DNA from: Methylohalobius sp.
GTDB lineage: Bacteria; Pseudomonadota; Gammaproteobacteria; Methylococcales; Methylothermaceae
Assembly (NCBI GenBank): GCA_026415315.1
Contig: JAOAHI010000013.1
Span: forward strand, 1-51,886
Length of the DNA: 51,886 bases
Direction: 5' to 3'
Both the position numbers and the translations under genes were made by a program. The notes under the pieces were generated by a model that saw only the letters and a program-made list of their open reading frames with translations, made no database searches and was not told where the DNA came from. Positions within the stretch are counted from its first letter, which is position 1. Every line of letters starts with the position of its first letter. Below are positions 8,581 through 16,126 of this stretch, in pieces.

Positions 8581-9471
8581 GTGCGTTTGGACGTCCTCTG
8601 TATTGGCCATGCTAGTTACGATTTGATCTTTTCCGTGCCGCACCATCCAGGACCGGATGAAAAGTGCACGGCGACGGCCTTCACCGCTTGCGGTGGCGGA
8701 CCGGCAGCCAACGCGGCCGTGACCGTGGCGCGGCTTGGAGGCAAAGCGGCTTTTATCGGCTATCTGGGTCGAGACCTGCATGGCCAGGCTCATCTGGAGG
8801 AGTTGGTGCGCGACGGGGTAGATACGACTTTTGTTTGCCGCGGCGAGGCGCCTACCCCGTTGTCGGCAGTTTTGGTCAAACCCAATGGGAAACGAACTTT
8901 AGTTAATTATCGGGCCGCTCAACCGCTCTTGCCCGAAGCGGTAAAGTGGAGCGATTGGAACGTCCAGGCGGTGCTGGTCGATGGCCATGAACCCGAGGTC
9001 TCATGCTTTTTTTTGCCTCAGCTTCGAGGTGCGGGCAGCATCACGGTGCTGGATGCCGGCTCGCTCCATGAAGGCACGCGCAGGCTTATGTTCGAAGTCG
9101 ATTATCTTGTTGCCTCGCGCAAGTTTGCTGCTCAGTGGCTGGGGCGTGACGATCCCCAGCGAGCGCTCCAGGAGCTGGGGGCCAAGTCGCCGACTGTGGT
9201 CATTACCTTGGGTGAGGAAGGACTGATTTGGCAACGCCGCGGAGAGCGCGGGGTACTGCCTGCTTTCCCGGTGACAGCAGTGGACACGACCGGCGCAGGC
9301 GATGTGTTCCATGGTGCCTTTGCGTTCGCCCTCGCCGAAGGGCGTGGATGGTTTGAGGTTTTGCGTTTTGCCAGCGCGGCGGCTGCTCTGTGCTGTACTA
9401 AGTTAGGCGCTCGTCCGGGAATCCCAACGCGCCCTGAAGTCGAGGCGTTTTTGGCCAAGCGCTCAATCTAA
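8581..9471 (+). CDS. PfkB-family (ribokinase-like) carbohydrate kinase
   Basis: A 296-residue sugar/nucleoside kinase with both PfkB signatures: the N-terminal 'GGGPAANAAVTVARLGGKAA' and the C-terminal 'DTTGAGDVFHGAFAFAL', which contains the catalytic Asp and the anion-hole glycines. It phosphorylates a hydroxyl of a sugar, sugar phosphate or nucleoside with ATP; the substrate cannot be told from the sequence. It starts with GTG only four bases after bamD and is probably co-transcribed with it. Its last nine bases overlap the convergent priA gene. Confidence 0.9.
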   Translation: MRLDVLCIGHASYDLIFSVPHHPGPDEKCTATAFTACGGGPAANAAVTVARLGGKAAFIGYLGRDLHGQAHLEELVRDGVDTTFVCRGEAPTPLSAVLVKPNGKRTLVNYRAAQPLLPEAVKWSDWNVQAVLVDGHEPEVSCFFLPQLRGAGSITVLDAGSLHEGTRRLMFEVDYLVASRKFAAQWLGRDDPQRALQELGAKSPTVVITLGEEGLIWQRRGERGVLPAFPVTAVDTTGAGDVFHGAFAFALAEGRGWFEVLRFASAAAALCCTKLGARPGIPTRPEVEAFLAKRSI

Positions 9472-11649
9472 GGTCACGGGATCGACGTCCAAAGACCAGC
9501 GAACCCGGCGCTTGTGAGGTAAGTCATCGAGAGCAGGCAACAGGCGTGCAAGCAAGCGGTGCAGGGGTGGGCGTCTTGGAGACTGAAAAAGCAGTTGTGC
9601 CCGGTAGCGGCCAGCCCGCCTCGGCACCGGCGAGGGGGCGGGCCCTAATACCTGGACGTGCTCGTGGGCCAATTCTCGCGCCAGATGAGCAGCTTGGCCT
9701 AGGAAGCATTCGGGCAAGTCCGGCGCGTGTGCCTCAGCCCGCAGCAGGGCTTGGTGGCTGTAAGGAGGCAGGTCAGCCTGGCGGCGCTCCTTAAGGGCTT
9801 GTGTGGCGAACGCGGAATACCCTCCTTGGAGCAGGGCGGTCAAGAGCGGGTGGTTGGGGTGGCGGGTTTGAATTAGCACTTGACCTGGTTTAGTCCCTCT
9901 GCCACATCGGCCAGCCACTTGCATAATCAGCTGCGCCATTCGCTCCGGTGCGCGAAAATCGGTGCTGTACAAGCCTGCATCGGCTTCTACCACCACTGTT
10001 AGCGTGACCTCGGGAAAGTGATGCCCTTTAGCCAGTATTTGGGTGCCGAGTAAGATATCGACTTCTCTGGCGCGTATGGCTTCGATCAACTGTTCAAGAC
10101 TTCCTCTGCGCCGAGTTGCGTCGCGGTCGAGACGGGCAACTCTGACGTAGGGAAAAAGGTCTGCCAATTCGTCCTCTAAGCGTTCCGTTCCCCGCCCCAA
10201 AGCGTGTAAGTCCTTTGCGCCGCAGGTTGGGCAGTGCGTGAAGAGGGGACGTTGGTGACCGCAATGATGACAACATAGGCGGCGGTCGCGGCGGTGCAAG
10301 CACAAGCGAGCCGCACAGTGTGGGCAGCCGGCAACCCAGCCGCAGTCGTAACAGGTTAAAACCGGGGCAAATCCACGCCGATTTAGAAACAATAACACCT
10401 GCTCGCGCCGTTCTAAGGTGATCCGTATCGCTTCTAAAACAGCGGGAGCTAGACCGGCTTGGAGCCTAGCGCCGCGAATATCCACCAGCTTGAGGGTCGG
10501 CGCCTGAGCACCGCCAGCGCGCTCAGGAAGGTGGAGGTGAACATAGCGCCCTTGACTAGCATTGTACAGGCTCTCTAAAGCTGGGGTGGCTGAGCCGAGC
10601 ACGATGGGAATGCCTAGTTGCAGCGCCCGAGCCACCGCTACGTCCCGAGCCGAAAAGCGAAACCCCTCTTGCTGTTTAAAAGAGGGATCGTGCTCCTCGT
10701 CAACAACGATCAGACCGGGTTTGGCCATGGGGATAAACACCGCCGAACGGGTGCCAAGCAGGACTGGCAACTCTCCGCGTTGGAAGCCTAGCCACGCGGC
10801 CAGGCGCTCGTTTTCGCTCAGCCCTGAGTGATAGACGCCAACAGGGCAGGCCAGACGCTTTAAAAAGCGGGTCTGAAGTTGCGGAGTCAGGGCGATCTCT
10901 GGAAGCAGGACCAGCGCTTGCCGGCCTAGTTGTAGAGTCTTCTCGATGATTCCTAGATAGACTTCGGTTTTGCCGCTGCCGGTTACCCCCTCTAGCAAAT
11001 ACACGCCAAATCTATGCTGCTCAGCGGTAACCGTAGCGATGGCTTGCCGTTGGGCCGGATTGAGCGCAAAAGGGCAGGGGGGGATGACAGCCCAGGAAGG
11101 GGCCTGCTCGATCTGAATCCATCCTTTGGCGGCTAAGGCTTTGGCTACAGGTCGCCAATTCCACCCCAGCTCGGTCAAATCGCTGACAGTCACCTTTCCG
11201 TCATGTTGGCGCAGTAAGCTTAAAAGGGCAGCTTGTCTTTTGGCACTTGGCGGGAGCGTAGCGGTTTGGCCGCTCGGGGTCAGGCGGAGCTGGATGGGAG
11301 TTTGGGAGCGGGCAGGTTTGCTTTGGCGCAGCAGGGTAGGGAGGGCACTGGCGCATACTTCCCCCACTGGATGATGATAGTAACGCGCCACCCAGCGCAA
11401 CAGGGCCAGGTCGGCAGGTCCCAGCAGCGGTTCGCGGTCTAGATACTCAAGCGCTTGCCGCAAGCGCGATGGGGCAAGTTTGCTTTCAGTCTTAACTTCG
11501 AGCAAAACGCCGATTTTGGACTTGGAGCCAAAAGGGACTTTTAGGCGCACTCCAGGGATGGGTAAACAATCTAGCTGAGAAGCCGGCGGTAGGTAATCCA
11601 GAGCCTTCCGAAGCGGGGCGGGAATAGCAACCTTTAGGATGATGGACAT
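9463..11649 (-). CDS. priA: Primosomal protein N' (PriA helicase)
   Basis: A 728-residue superfamily-2 helicase. The N-terminal 3'-DNA-binding and winged-helix part (to about residue 190) is followed by Walker A 'LLEGVTGSGKTEVYLG' near residue 225, a DEEH box 'LIVVDEEHDPSFKQQEG', and, inserted in the helicase core, the PriA zinc module with eight cysteines ('CYDCGWVAGCPHCAARLC' and 'CCHHCGH...HCPTCG'). PriA restarts stalled replication forks by loading DnaB. The gene stands alone on the minus strand. Its 5' end faces the AT-rich gap with DnaA-box-like sites at 11.7-11.9 kb. Confidence 0.96.
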   Translation of the reverse strand: MSIILKVAIPAPLRKALDYLPPASQLDCLPIPGVRLKVPFGSKSKIGVLLEVKTESKLAPSRLRQALEYLDREPLLGPADLALLRWVARYYHHPVGEVCASALPTLLRQSKPARSQTPIQLRLTPSGQTATLPPSAKRQAALLSLLRQHDGKVTVSDLTELGWNWRPVAKALAAKGWIQIEQAPSWAVIPPCPFALNPAQRQAIATVTAEQHRFGVYLLEGVTGSGKTEVYLGIIEKTLQLGRQALVLLPEIALTPQLQTRFLKRLACPVGVYHSGLSENERLAAWLGFQRGELPVLLGTRSAVFIPMAKPGLIVVDEEHDPSFKQQEGFRFSARDVAVARALQLGIPIVLGSATPALESLYNASQGRYVHLHLPERAGGAQAPTLKLVDIRGARLQAGLAPAVLEAIRITLERREQVLLFLNRRGFAPVLTCYDCGWVAGCPHCAARLCLHRRDRRLCCHHCGHQRPLFTHCPTCGAKDLHALGRGTERLEDELADLFPYVRVARLDRDATRRRGSLEQLIEAIRAREVDILLGTQILAKGHHFPEVTLTVVVEADAGLYSTDFRAPERMAQLIMQVAGRCGRGTKPGQVLIQTRHPNHPLLTALLQGGYSAFATQALKERRQADLPPYSHQALLRAEAHAPDLPECFLGQAAHLARELAHEHVQVLGPAPSPVPRRAGRYRAQLLFQSPRRPPLHRLLARLLPALDDLPHKRRVRWSLDVDPVTLD

Positions 11650-11734
11650 CAGAACGTTAAAGGCTTTCGAGGGGATCGAAATTTAAAGTATTATCGTTGT
11701 GAGCGACGATAAGCGCGGTATAAGCCAATTTATT

Positions 11735-11769
11735 TTGTTCACAAAAGCTGTGGATAAATTTGTGGAAAA
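11735..11769. promoter_or_regulatory. Cluster of three DnaA-box-like 9-mers
   Basis: TGTGGATAA at 11749-11757 is the exact reverse complement of the DnaA box TTATCCACA. It is flanked by TTGTTCACA at 11735-11743 (one change from TTATTCACA, opposite orientation) and TGTGGAAAA at 11761-11769 (one change from TGTGGATAA, same orientation). Three such sites in 35 bases inside an AT-rich gap suggest DnaA binding: an origin, a DnaA-titrating locus or a DnaA-regulated promoter. Confidence 0.5.
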
Positions 11770-11924
11770 GATGCTGAAATTGATTTAGAACGCATATGAA
11801 TTCTAGCTGTTCATCAGATTGTAAAATTTCTATACAAAGAAAAATATCAATAAAAACAATAAATTGGTTTTTAGCTATCGGCGGGTTGAGCGGGATATTA
11901 AAAAATAACAATAATTTTGATGAC

Positions 11925-11933
11925 TGTGCATAA
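11925..11933 (-). promoter_or_regulatory. DnaA box, exact consensus
   Basis: TGTGCATAA is the reverse complement of TTATGCACA and fits the TTATNCACA consensus exactly. It lies 21 bases before the HNH start and on the far side of the most AT-rich core (11821-11880) from the 11735-11769 cluster. Confidence 0.45.
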
Positions 11934-11953
11934 CTCTTGACAAAGAGGTTTTT

Positions 11954-12580
11954 GTGAGTCTGACTGGGGTGGAGATGTCTGCCAATGTGCTGTCGCTCCA
12001 GGTGCTGCGCACGGACGCTTCCGGTTTGCCGCTTGAGTGGATTGGTTACCAAGAGGCCGTCAAACTCTATTGCTTGGATCAAGTGGCGTATACTTGCGGC
12101 ACGCTCCTATACCGGATCCGCGGCGGCATCAACGCTCGCAGCGGACGGCAAAGCTTGATCGAGATCAATTCCATCATCGCCACTCATGGCCATAGTCCCC
12201 AAAGCAAACTGCGCTGCCCGGATTATACCCCTCCGCTTTGTAACCGGACTTTGTTTCGGCGGGATAATTACCTGTGTTTGTACTGCGGCGGGCGGTTTCT
12301 GTATCGGGATCTGTCGCGCGATCACGTCAACCCTTTAAGCCGAGGTGGCTTAGATACTTGGAATAATGTTGTGACCGCCTGTAAGCGCTGCAATAACTAC
12401 AAAGCCGGCCGTACCCCGGAGGAGGCAGGAATGGAGCTCCTTGCGATCCCATTCACCCCAACGCACGCCGAATATATTTATCTGCAAGGCCGCCGGATTT
12501 TGAGCGATCAGATGGAGTTTCTCCGCGCTCACTTTCCCAGGCGCAGCTTCTTGCACGACAGATTGCGGGGGGTAAGCTAA
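11954..12580 (+). CDS. HNH endonuclease family protein
   Basis: A 208-residue protein whose middle (about residues 95-150) is an HNH nuclease fold: 'CLYCGG', then 'LSRDHVNPLSRGG' with the catalytic His, 'DTWNNVVTACKRCNNYKAGR' with the central Asn and the second zinc-binding Cys pair. The N-terminal 90 residues match the stand-alone HNH proteins common in free-living bacteria, whose role is unknown; they are not obviously restriction enzymes and no methylase is adjacent. The GTG start has AAAGAGG five bases upstream; the ATG at 11975 is a possible alternative but its GGAG is too close. The 3' end overlaps dsbB by four bases. Confidence 0.85.
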   Translation: MSLTGVEMSANVLSLQVLRTDASGLPLEWIGYQEAVKLYCLDQVAYTCGTLLYRIRGGINARSGRQSLIEINSIIATHGHSPQSKLRCPDYTPPLCNRTLFRRDNYLCLYCGGRFLYRDLSRDHVNPLSRGGLDTWNNVVTACKRCNNYKAGRTPEEAGMELLAIPFTPTHAEYIYLQGRRILSDQMEFLRAHFPRRSFLHDRLRGVS

Positions 12581-13071
12581 GGCGTATTATCGCGCCAGCC
12601 GTTCCACAGAGCCCACCCGGCTAAGAGCAAAAATGCGAGCCAGGTCCACGCCGGGATGCTCAATCCCAAAAAAGACCAGTCTATCTCGCTGCATTCCCCT
12701 GTGCCGCTGACCAGCACTTTTAAGGTTTCAGTCAATGGGAAGTGCTCCAAAACATAGCTCAAGCCTGGGCCGCAAGCCGGCACCTCGTCTTTGGGTAAGT
12801 GCTGAAGCCATACATGGCGCGCTGAGACCAGTGATCCCAAAAGCGCCAACGATCCCGCTAAGGTAGCATAGATGCGCCGGCCTAAGCGGTTGGGATTGTG
12901 CCATGCCGCTGCCAGCAACACTAGGCCAACCACGAGGACAAAAGCCCGTTGCGTGATGCATAAAGGGCACGGCTCAAGTCCCTTGCCGAATTGCAACCAA
13001 GCCGCTATAACGAGCAAGCTGATGCAAAACAAAAAGCCGAGAAAAAAACCCAGACGTGGCTTCGGCAGCAT
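12577..13071 (-). CDS. dsbB: Disulfide bond formation protein DsbB
   Basis: A 164-residue four-helix inner-membrane protein. The first periplasmic loop has Cys35-Pro-Leu-Cys38 and the second has Cys100 (ACGPGL) and Cys127 (GTGEC), the two redox pairs that pass electrons from DsbA to quinone. Arg/Gln after the first pair (CITQRAF) also fits. The start follows GGAAGGGAA. It lies eight bases after hemJ on the same strand and is likely co-transcribed with it. The 3' end overlaps the convergent HNH gene by four bases. Confidence 0.95.
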   Translation of the reverse strand: MLPKPRLGFFLGFLFCISLLVIAAWLQFGKGLEPCPLCITQRAFVLVVGLVLLAAAWHNPNRLGRRIYATLAGSLALLGSLVSARHVWLQHLPKDEVPACGPGLSYVLEHFPLTETLKVLVSGTGECSEIDWSFLGLSIPAWTWLAFLLLAGWALWNGWRDNTP

Positions 13072-13079
13072 TTCCCTTC

Positions 13080-13502
13080 CTAAAACGGTTTAACCGTGGC
13101 TAGAACTATGATAGCTACCAAAAACAACGCCGGGATCTCATTGACCCAACGATAGAATACGTGGCTATGACGGTTGCGGTCGTGGGCAAAGCCGAGCAGC
13201 CACTTACCGCAGGCTAGGTGATAGACTATCAGCCCTCCGAGTAGAGTCAGTTTAGCGTGCAACCACCCTTGATCGCGATATAAGGCCCAGGCATAATCGG
13301 CCAGCATCCAAGCGCCAAATACGAAAGTCAAGATCATTCCGGGCGTCATGATCCCAAAGTAGAGTTTGCGTTCCATGATCTTAAATCGTTGGCGGCTGAT
13401 CTCGTCTTCGGCCAACGCGTGATAAACAAAAAGCCTTGGCAAGTAGAACAAGCCAGCAAACCAGGTGACCATGAAAATTAAATGGAAGGCTTTAAGCCAC
13501 AT
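13080..13502 (-). CDS. hemJ: Protoporphyrinogen IX oxidase HemJ (UPF0093 membrane protein)
   Basis: A 140-residue protein with four hydrophobic segments beginning MWLKAFHLIFMVTWFAGLFY, which is the typical opening of HemJ, followed by 'RLFVYHA', 'KLYFGIMTPGMILTFVFGAW', 'WLHAKLTLLGGLIVYH' and 'RWVNEIPALFLVAIIVLA'. HemJ oxidises protoporphyrinogen IX in haem synthesis in bacteria lacking HemG or HemY; the conserved His near residue 7 is a haem ligand in the family. The start at 13502 is preferred over the longer frame (13598) because the extra 32 residues are unlike the family and cover the likely rpsU promoter. No strong ribosome site is seen at this start. Confidence 0.88.
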   Translation of the reverse strand: MWLKAFHLIFMVTWFAGLFYLPRLFVYHALAEDEISRQRFKIMERKLYFGIMTPGMILTFVFGAWMLADYAWALYRDQGWLHAKLTLLGGLIVYHLACGKWLLGFAHDRNRHSHVFYRWVNEIPALFLVAIIVLATVKPF

Positions 13503-13547
13503 TTTGCGGACCCGCTGGCAAAAAGGCTCTTTATCAGAACGCGCTGC

Positions 13548-13576
13548 TGGATAAGATATAGCTTTATAAGTATAAT
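13548..13576 (+). promoter_or_regulatory. Predicted sigma-70 promoter of the rpsU-yqeY-dnaG-rpoD operon
   Basis: A TATAAT at 13571-13576 is preceded with 17-base spacing by TGGATA (13548-13553), four of six bases of the -35 consensus. It lies 39 bases before the rpsU start and its ribosome site, in the divergent gap with hemJ. Confidence 0.55.
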
Positions 13577-13614
13577 TTTCAGCTTCTATGTTTTTCAAAT
13601 TTTAAGGAGGATTG

Positions 13615-13848
13615 ATGCCTGCAATACGGGTAAAAGAAAACGAACCATTTGATATTGCCTTGCGTCGGTTCAAGCGTGTGTGCGAAAAAGCCGGTGTCTT
13701 GTCGGAGGTGCGCCGCCGCGAGTATTATGAGAAACCGAGTGAGGCGCGCAAACGCGAGGCTGCTGCTGCAGTCAAGCGGCATCTTAAGCGGCTGGCACGC
13801 GAGCGCTACGCGCTTGAAAACCTGCGCCGCGGTCGGGCAGTGGCCTAA
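13615..13848 (+). CDS. rpsU: 30S ribosomal protein S21
   Basis: A 77-residue basic protein, [20 protein letters not shown] onward, matching S21 over its whole length (usually about 70 residues), including '[22 protein letters not shown]'. S21 sits on the 30S platform and helps start translation. The ATG at 13615 has an ideal TAAGGAGG ending four bases upstream; the TTG directly before the ATG is not needed. It is the first gene of the macromolecular synthesis operon, and the next gene follows after four bases. Confidence 0.97.
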   Translation: MPAIRVKENEPFDIALRRFKRVCEKAGVLSEVRRREYYEKPSEARKREAAAAVKRHLKRLARERYALENLRRGRAVA

Positions 13849-13852
13849 GTTT

Positions 13853-14302
13853 ATGAGTCTGAAGCAGCGGATCCAAGAAGACATGAAGGCCGCTTTGAAG
13901 GGCGGCGATAAGCCTAAGCTCTCGGCGGTTCGCTTGATTCTAGCAGCGATCAAGCAGCGCGAGATCGATGAACGGGTTGAGTTGGACGATTCCCAGGTCC
14001 TAGCGGTGTTGGACAAAATGGCCAAGCAGCGGCGTGAGTCGATCAGCCAATTTGCTGCTGCCGGCCGCAGCGACCTGGTGGAGCAGGAGGAGGCTGAGTT
14101 AGAAGTGATCCAGTCTTATCTGCCGCAGCCTTTGACTGAGGCTGAGGTTGATGCCTTAATCCAGAGCGCCGTAACTGAGACTGGAGCGCAGGGGATACAG
14201 GATCTGGGTAGGGTGATGGCTAAGCTTAAGCCGCACCTTCAAGGACGTGCCGATCTATCTTTGGTGAGCGCTAAAGTAAAGGCGATGCTCGCCCAAAGTT
14301 AG
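13853..14302 (+). CDS. yqeY: GatB/YqeY domain protein
   Basis: A 149-residue protein, MSLKQRIQEDMKAALKGGDK, with the YqeY pattern 'LSAVRLILAAIKQREIDER', 'QFAAAGRSDLVEQEEAELEV', 'SYLPQPLTEAEVDALI' and the C-terminal helical domain shared with the tail of GatB. It is suspected to act on tRNA or in amidotransfer, but its role is not established. The start is set at 13853: the frame is open farther left, but that part is antisense-like overlap with rpsU. The rpsU-yqeY-dnaG order is common in beta- and gammaproteobacteria. Confidence 0.93.
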   Translation: MSLKQRIQEDMKAALKGGDKPKLSAVRLILAAIKQREIDERVELDDSQVLAVLDKMAKQRRESISQFAAAGRSDLVEQEEAELEVIQSYLPQPLTEAEVDALIQSAVTETGAQGIQDLGRVMAKLKPHLQGRADLSLVSAKVKAMLAQS

Positions 14303-14334
14303 GACGGATGGCTCCGTTCTATAAGTAAACAAAG

Positions 14335-16074
14335 ATGGCGGGGCGAATCCCTAAAGCCTTTGTCGATGAATTGCTGGCGCGGGTGGATATTGTTGCGCTC
14401 ATCAACGACAGGGTTCCGCTAAAGAGGGCAGGCCGTAATTTTGTCGCGTGCTGTCCTTTCCATGATGAAAAGACGCCCAGTTTCACTGTCAGCCCCAGCA
14501 AGCAGTTTTATCATTGTTTCGGTTGCGGGGTGTCCGGTTCGGCTATCGGTTTCTTAATGGCGTATGACCACTTGACGTTTCCTGAAGCGATCGAGGCGCT
14601 AGCGGCCCAATATGGTCTAGAAGTGCCCCGTGAAGCCAGGGCTGAGGGAAAAGCAAAGCAGCCGCTCCTAGAGGAGCTCTATCGGCTCAATCGCGAGGTG
14701 GCGGCCTTTTATACGCGCCAACTTAGAGATCCGATCGGGCGACCGGCGGTGGATTACTTGCGTCGGCGCGGTGTGGATGGGGCGACCGCCCGCCGCTATG
14801 GCTTGGGTTATGCGCCACCAGCTTGGGAAACCTTAAGTCGGCATTTTGATCCCAATCTGCTCGAGCGAGCAGGTTTGGTGGTCGCCCGGCCAGGAGGGGG
14901 AGTAAGAGATCTGTTTCGGCGCCGTGTGATATTTCCCATTCGCAATCGCCGTGGGCAAGTAGTAGGGTTCGGGGGGCGTGCTGTGGATGACCAAAGTCCC
15001 AAGTACATTAACTCTCCGGAAACTGAGATCTTTAACAAAAGTCGCGAGGTCTATGGTCTTTATGAGCTCTTGCAAGCCGATGGACGGCCGCCACGGATTC
15101 TCGTGGTGGAGGGATACTTAGATGCGATCGCTTTGGCACAATACGGTTTCCCGTATGCGGTCGCCGTTTTGGGTACAGCTATCACCTCCGACCATGCCCA
15201 GCTTTTGTTCCAATATACTGAAGAGTTGGTTTTTTGCTTTGACGGGGATGCAGCTGGGCGCAAGGCGGCATGGCGTGCTTTAGAGGCGGTGCTGCCCCAG
15301 CTTCAGTCCGGGCGTAAGGCGAGTTTTTTGTGGCTCCCGCAAGGAGAGGATCCAGATTCCTTGCTTCGCAAGGAGGGCGCTCAGGGATTCGTCTGCCGCC
15401 TGCAGCAAGCCGAACCGCTATCGACGTATTTTTTCCGCGCACTGGGCGAGGGGTTGAATCTTTCCCAATTGGAAGATCAGGCGAGTTTAGCGAAACGGGC
15501 TCGACCACTTTTATCGCAGTTGCCGCAAAGCGAATTCCGTCGCTTAATGCAGAATCGGCTGGCGGAACTTGTCGGCAACTCTGTAGTCGAAATTCGCGCC
15601 GAGCACAATAAATCCCGACAAAGCCTGGGTCAGGTATATTTTTTGCGCCAACCACAGGTAGAAGAGCGGATAGTAGCCTTGTTGATTCATCATCCTCACG
15701 CTTTCGCTCATCTGCCGCCAGCATTCCTGGAGGCAGCCCGCCGCGGTCAATACGGTGAACTTTTAGCACAGTTGATATTAGCTTGGGAGGGGTCTCCAGA
15801 CGCTGCCTCGACGCAGGCTTTGTGCGACGAATTTCGACGGAGTCCTTATTGGCCCAAGCTTCAGGAATTATTAGCGCAAAAAGAGTTCCAATTGATAGAG
15901 ATGCCAGAGAGGGAGCTACAGGATGCAGTTTTAGCTTTGCGGAAGAGGAGCCAGAAGGCTCGTCTTAAGGCTTTGACTTGCAAAGCCGACTCTGGGGGGT
16001 TAAGCGAGGAGGAGAGAGCCGAATTGCGAGAACTCATGACAGAGATAAGATCCTCAGTGAAGGACCAGGTTTAG
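14335..16074 (+). CDS. dnaG: DNA primase
   Basis: A 579-residue primase. The N-terminal zinc-ribbon has the CHC2 ligands Cys40, His43, Cys61 and Cys64 (CCPFHDEKTPSF and YHCFGCG). The RNA polymerase core follows with 'GRVIFPIRNRRGQVVGFGGR'-like sequence (here RRRVIFPIRNRRGQ), and the TOPRIM motifs 'VVEGYLDAIALAQYGF' and 'CFDGDAAGRKAAWRAL'. The C-terminal part (about residue 430 on) is the DnaB-interacting helicase-binding domain. DnaG makes RNA primers at the fork. It sits between yqeY and rpoD in the macromolecular synthesis operon. Confidence 0.97.
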   Translation: MAGRIPKAFVDELLARVDIVALINDRVPLKRAGRNFVACCPFHDEKTPSFTVSPSKQFYHCFGCGVSGSAIGFLMAYDHLTFPEAIEALAAQYGLEVPREARAEGKAKQPLLEELYRLNREVAAFYTRQLRDPIGRPAVDYLRRRGVDGATARRYGLGYAPPAWETLSRHFDPNLLERAGLVVARPGGGVRDLFRRRVIFPIRNRRGQVVGFGGRAVDDQSPKYINSPETEIFNKSREVYGLYELLQADGRPPRILVVEGYLDAIALAQYGFPYAVAVLGTAITSDHAQLLFQYTEELVFCFDGDAAGRKAAWRALEAVLPQLQSGRKASFLWLPQGEDPDSLLRKEGAQGFVCRLQQAEPLSTYFFRALGEGLNLSQLEDQASLAKRARPLLSQLPQSEFRRLMQNRLAELVGNSVVEIRAEHNKSRQSLGQVYFLRQPQVEERIVALLIHHPHAFAHLPPAFLEAARRGQYGELLAQLILAWEGSPDAASTQALCDEFRRSPYWPKLQELLAQKEFQLIEMPERELQDAVLALRKRSQKARLKALTCKADSGGLSEEERAELRELMTEIRSSVKDQV

Positions 16075-16126
16075 TAATAAAATTTTCATCCGCCGGAGCG
16101 AATAACAGCGATAGGTTAAATCGAGT

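Larger units (their letters stand above)
11650..11953. other. AT-rich gene-free gap with DnaA-box-like sites
   Basis: By hand count 76 of the 240 bases from 11701 to 11940 are G or C (about 32%), far below the coding DNA on both sides, and the stretch 11821-11880 falls to about 20%. The left part holds a tight group of DnaA-box-like 9-mers and one more lies at the right edge (see the separate entries). It separates priA (leftward) from the HNH gene (rightward), so it also contains two promoters. An open frame crossing it on the minus strand (11657-12082) runs into the HNH gene antisense and has no family resemblance; I do not call it. Confidence 0.6.

Noticed and set aside
11657-12082. 141-residue minus-strand open frame across the AT-rich gap
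   Set aside because: Its N-terminal third is antisense to the HNH gene and the rest is AT-rich non-coding-like sequence; no family resemblance and no good ribosome site.
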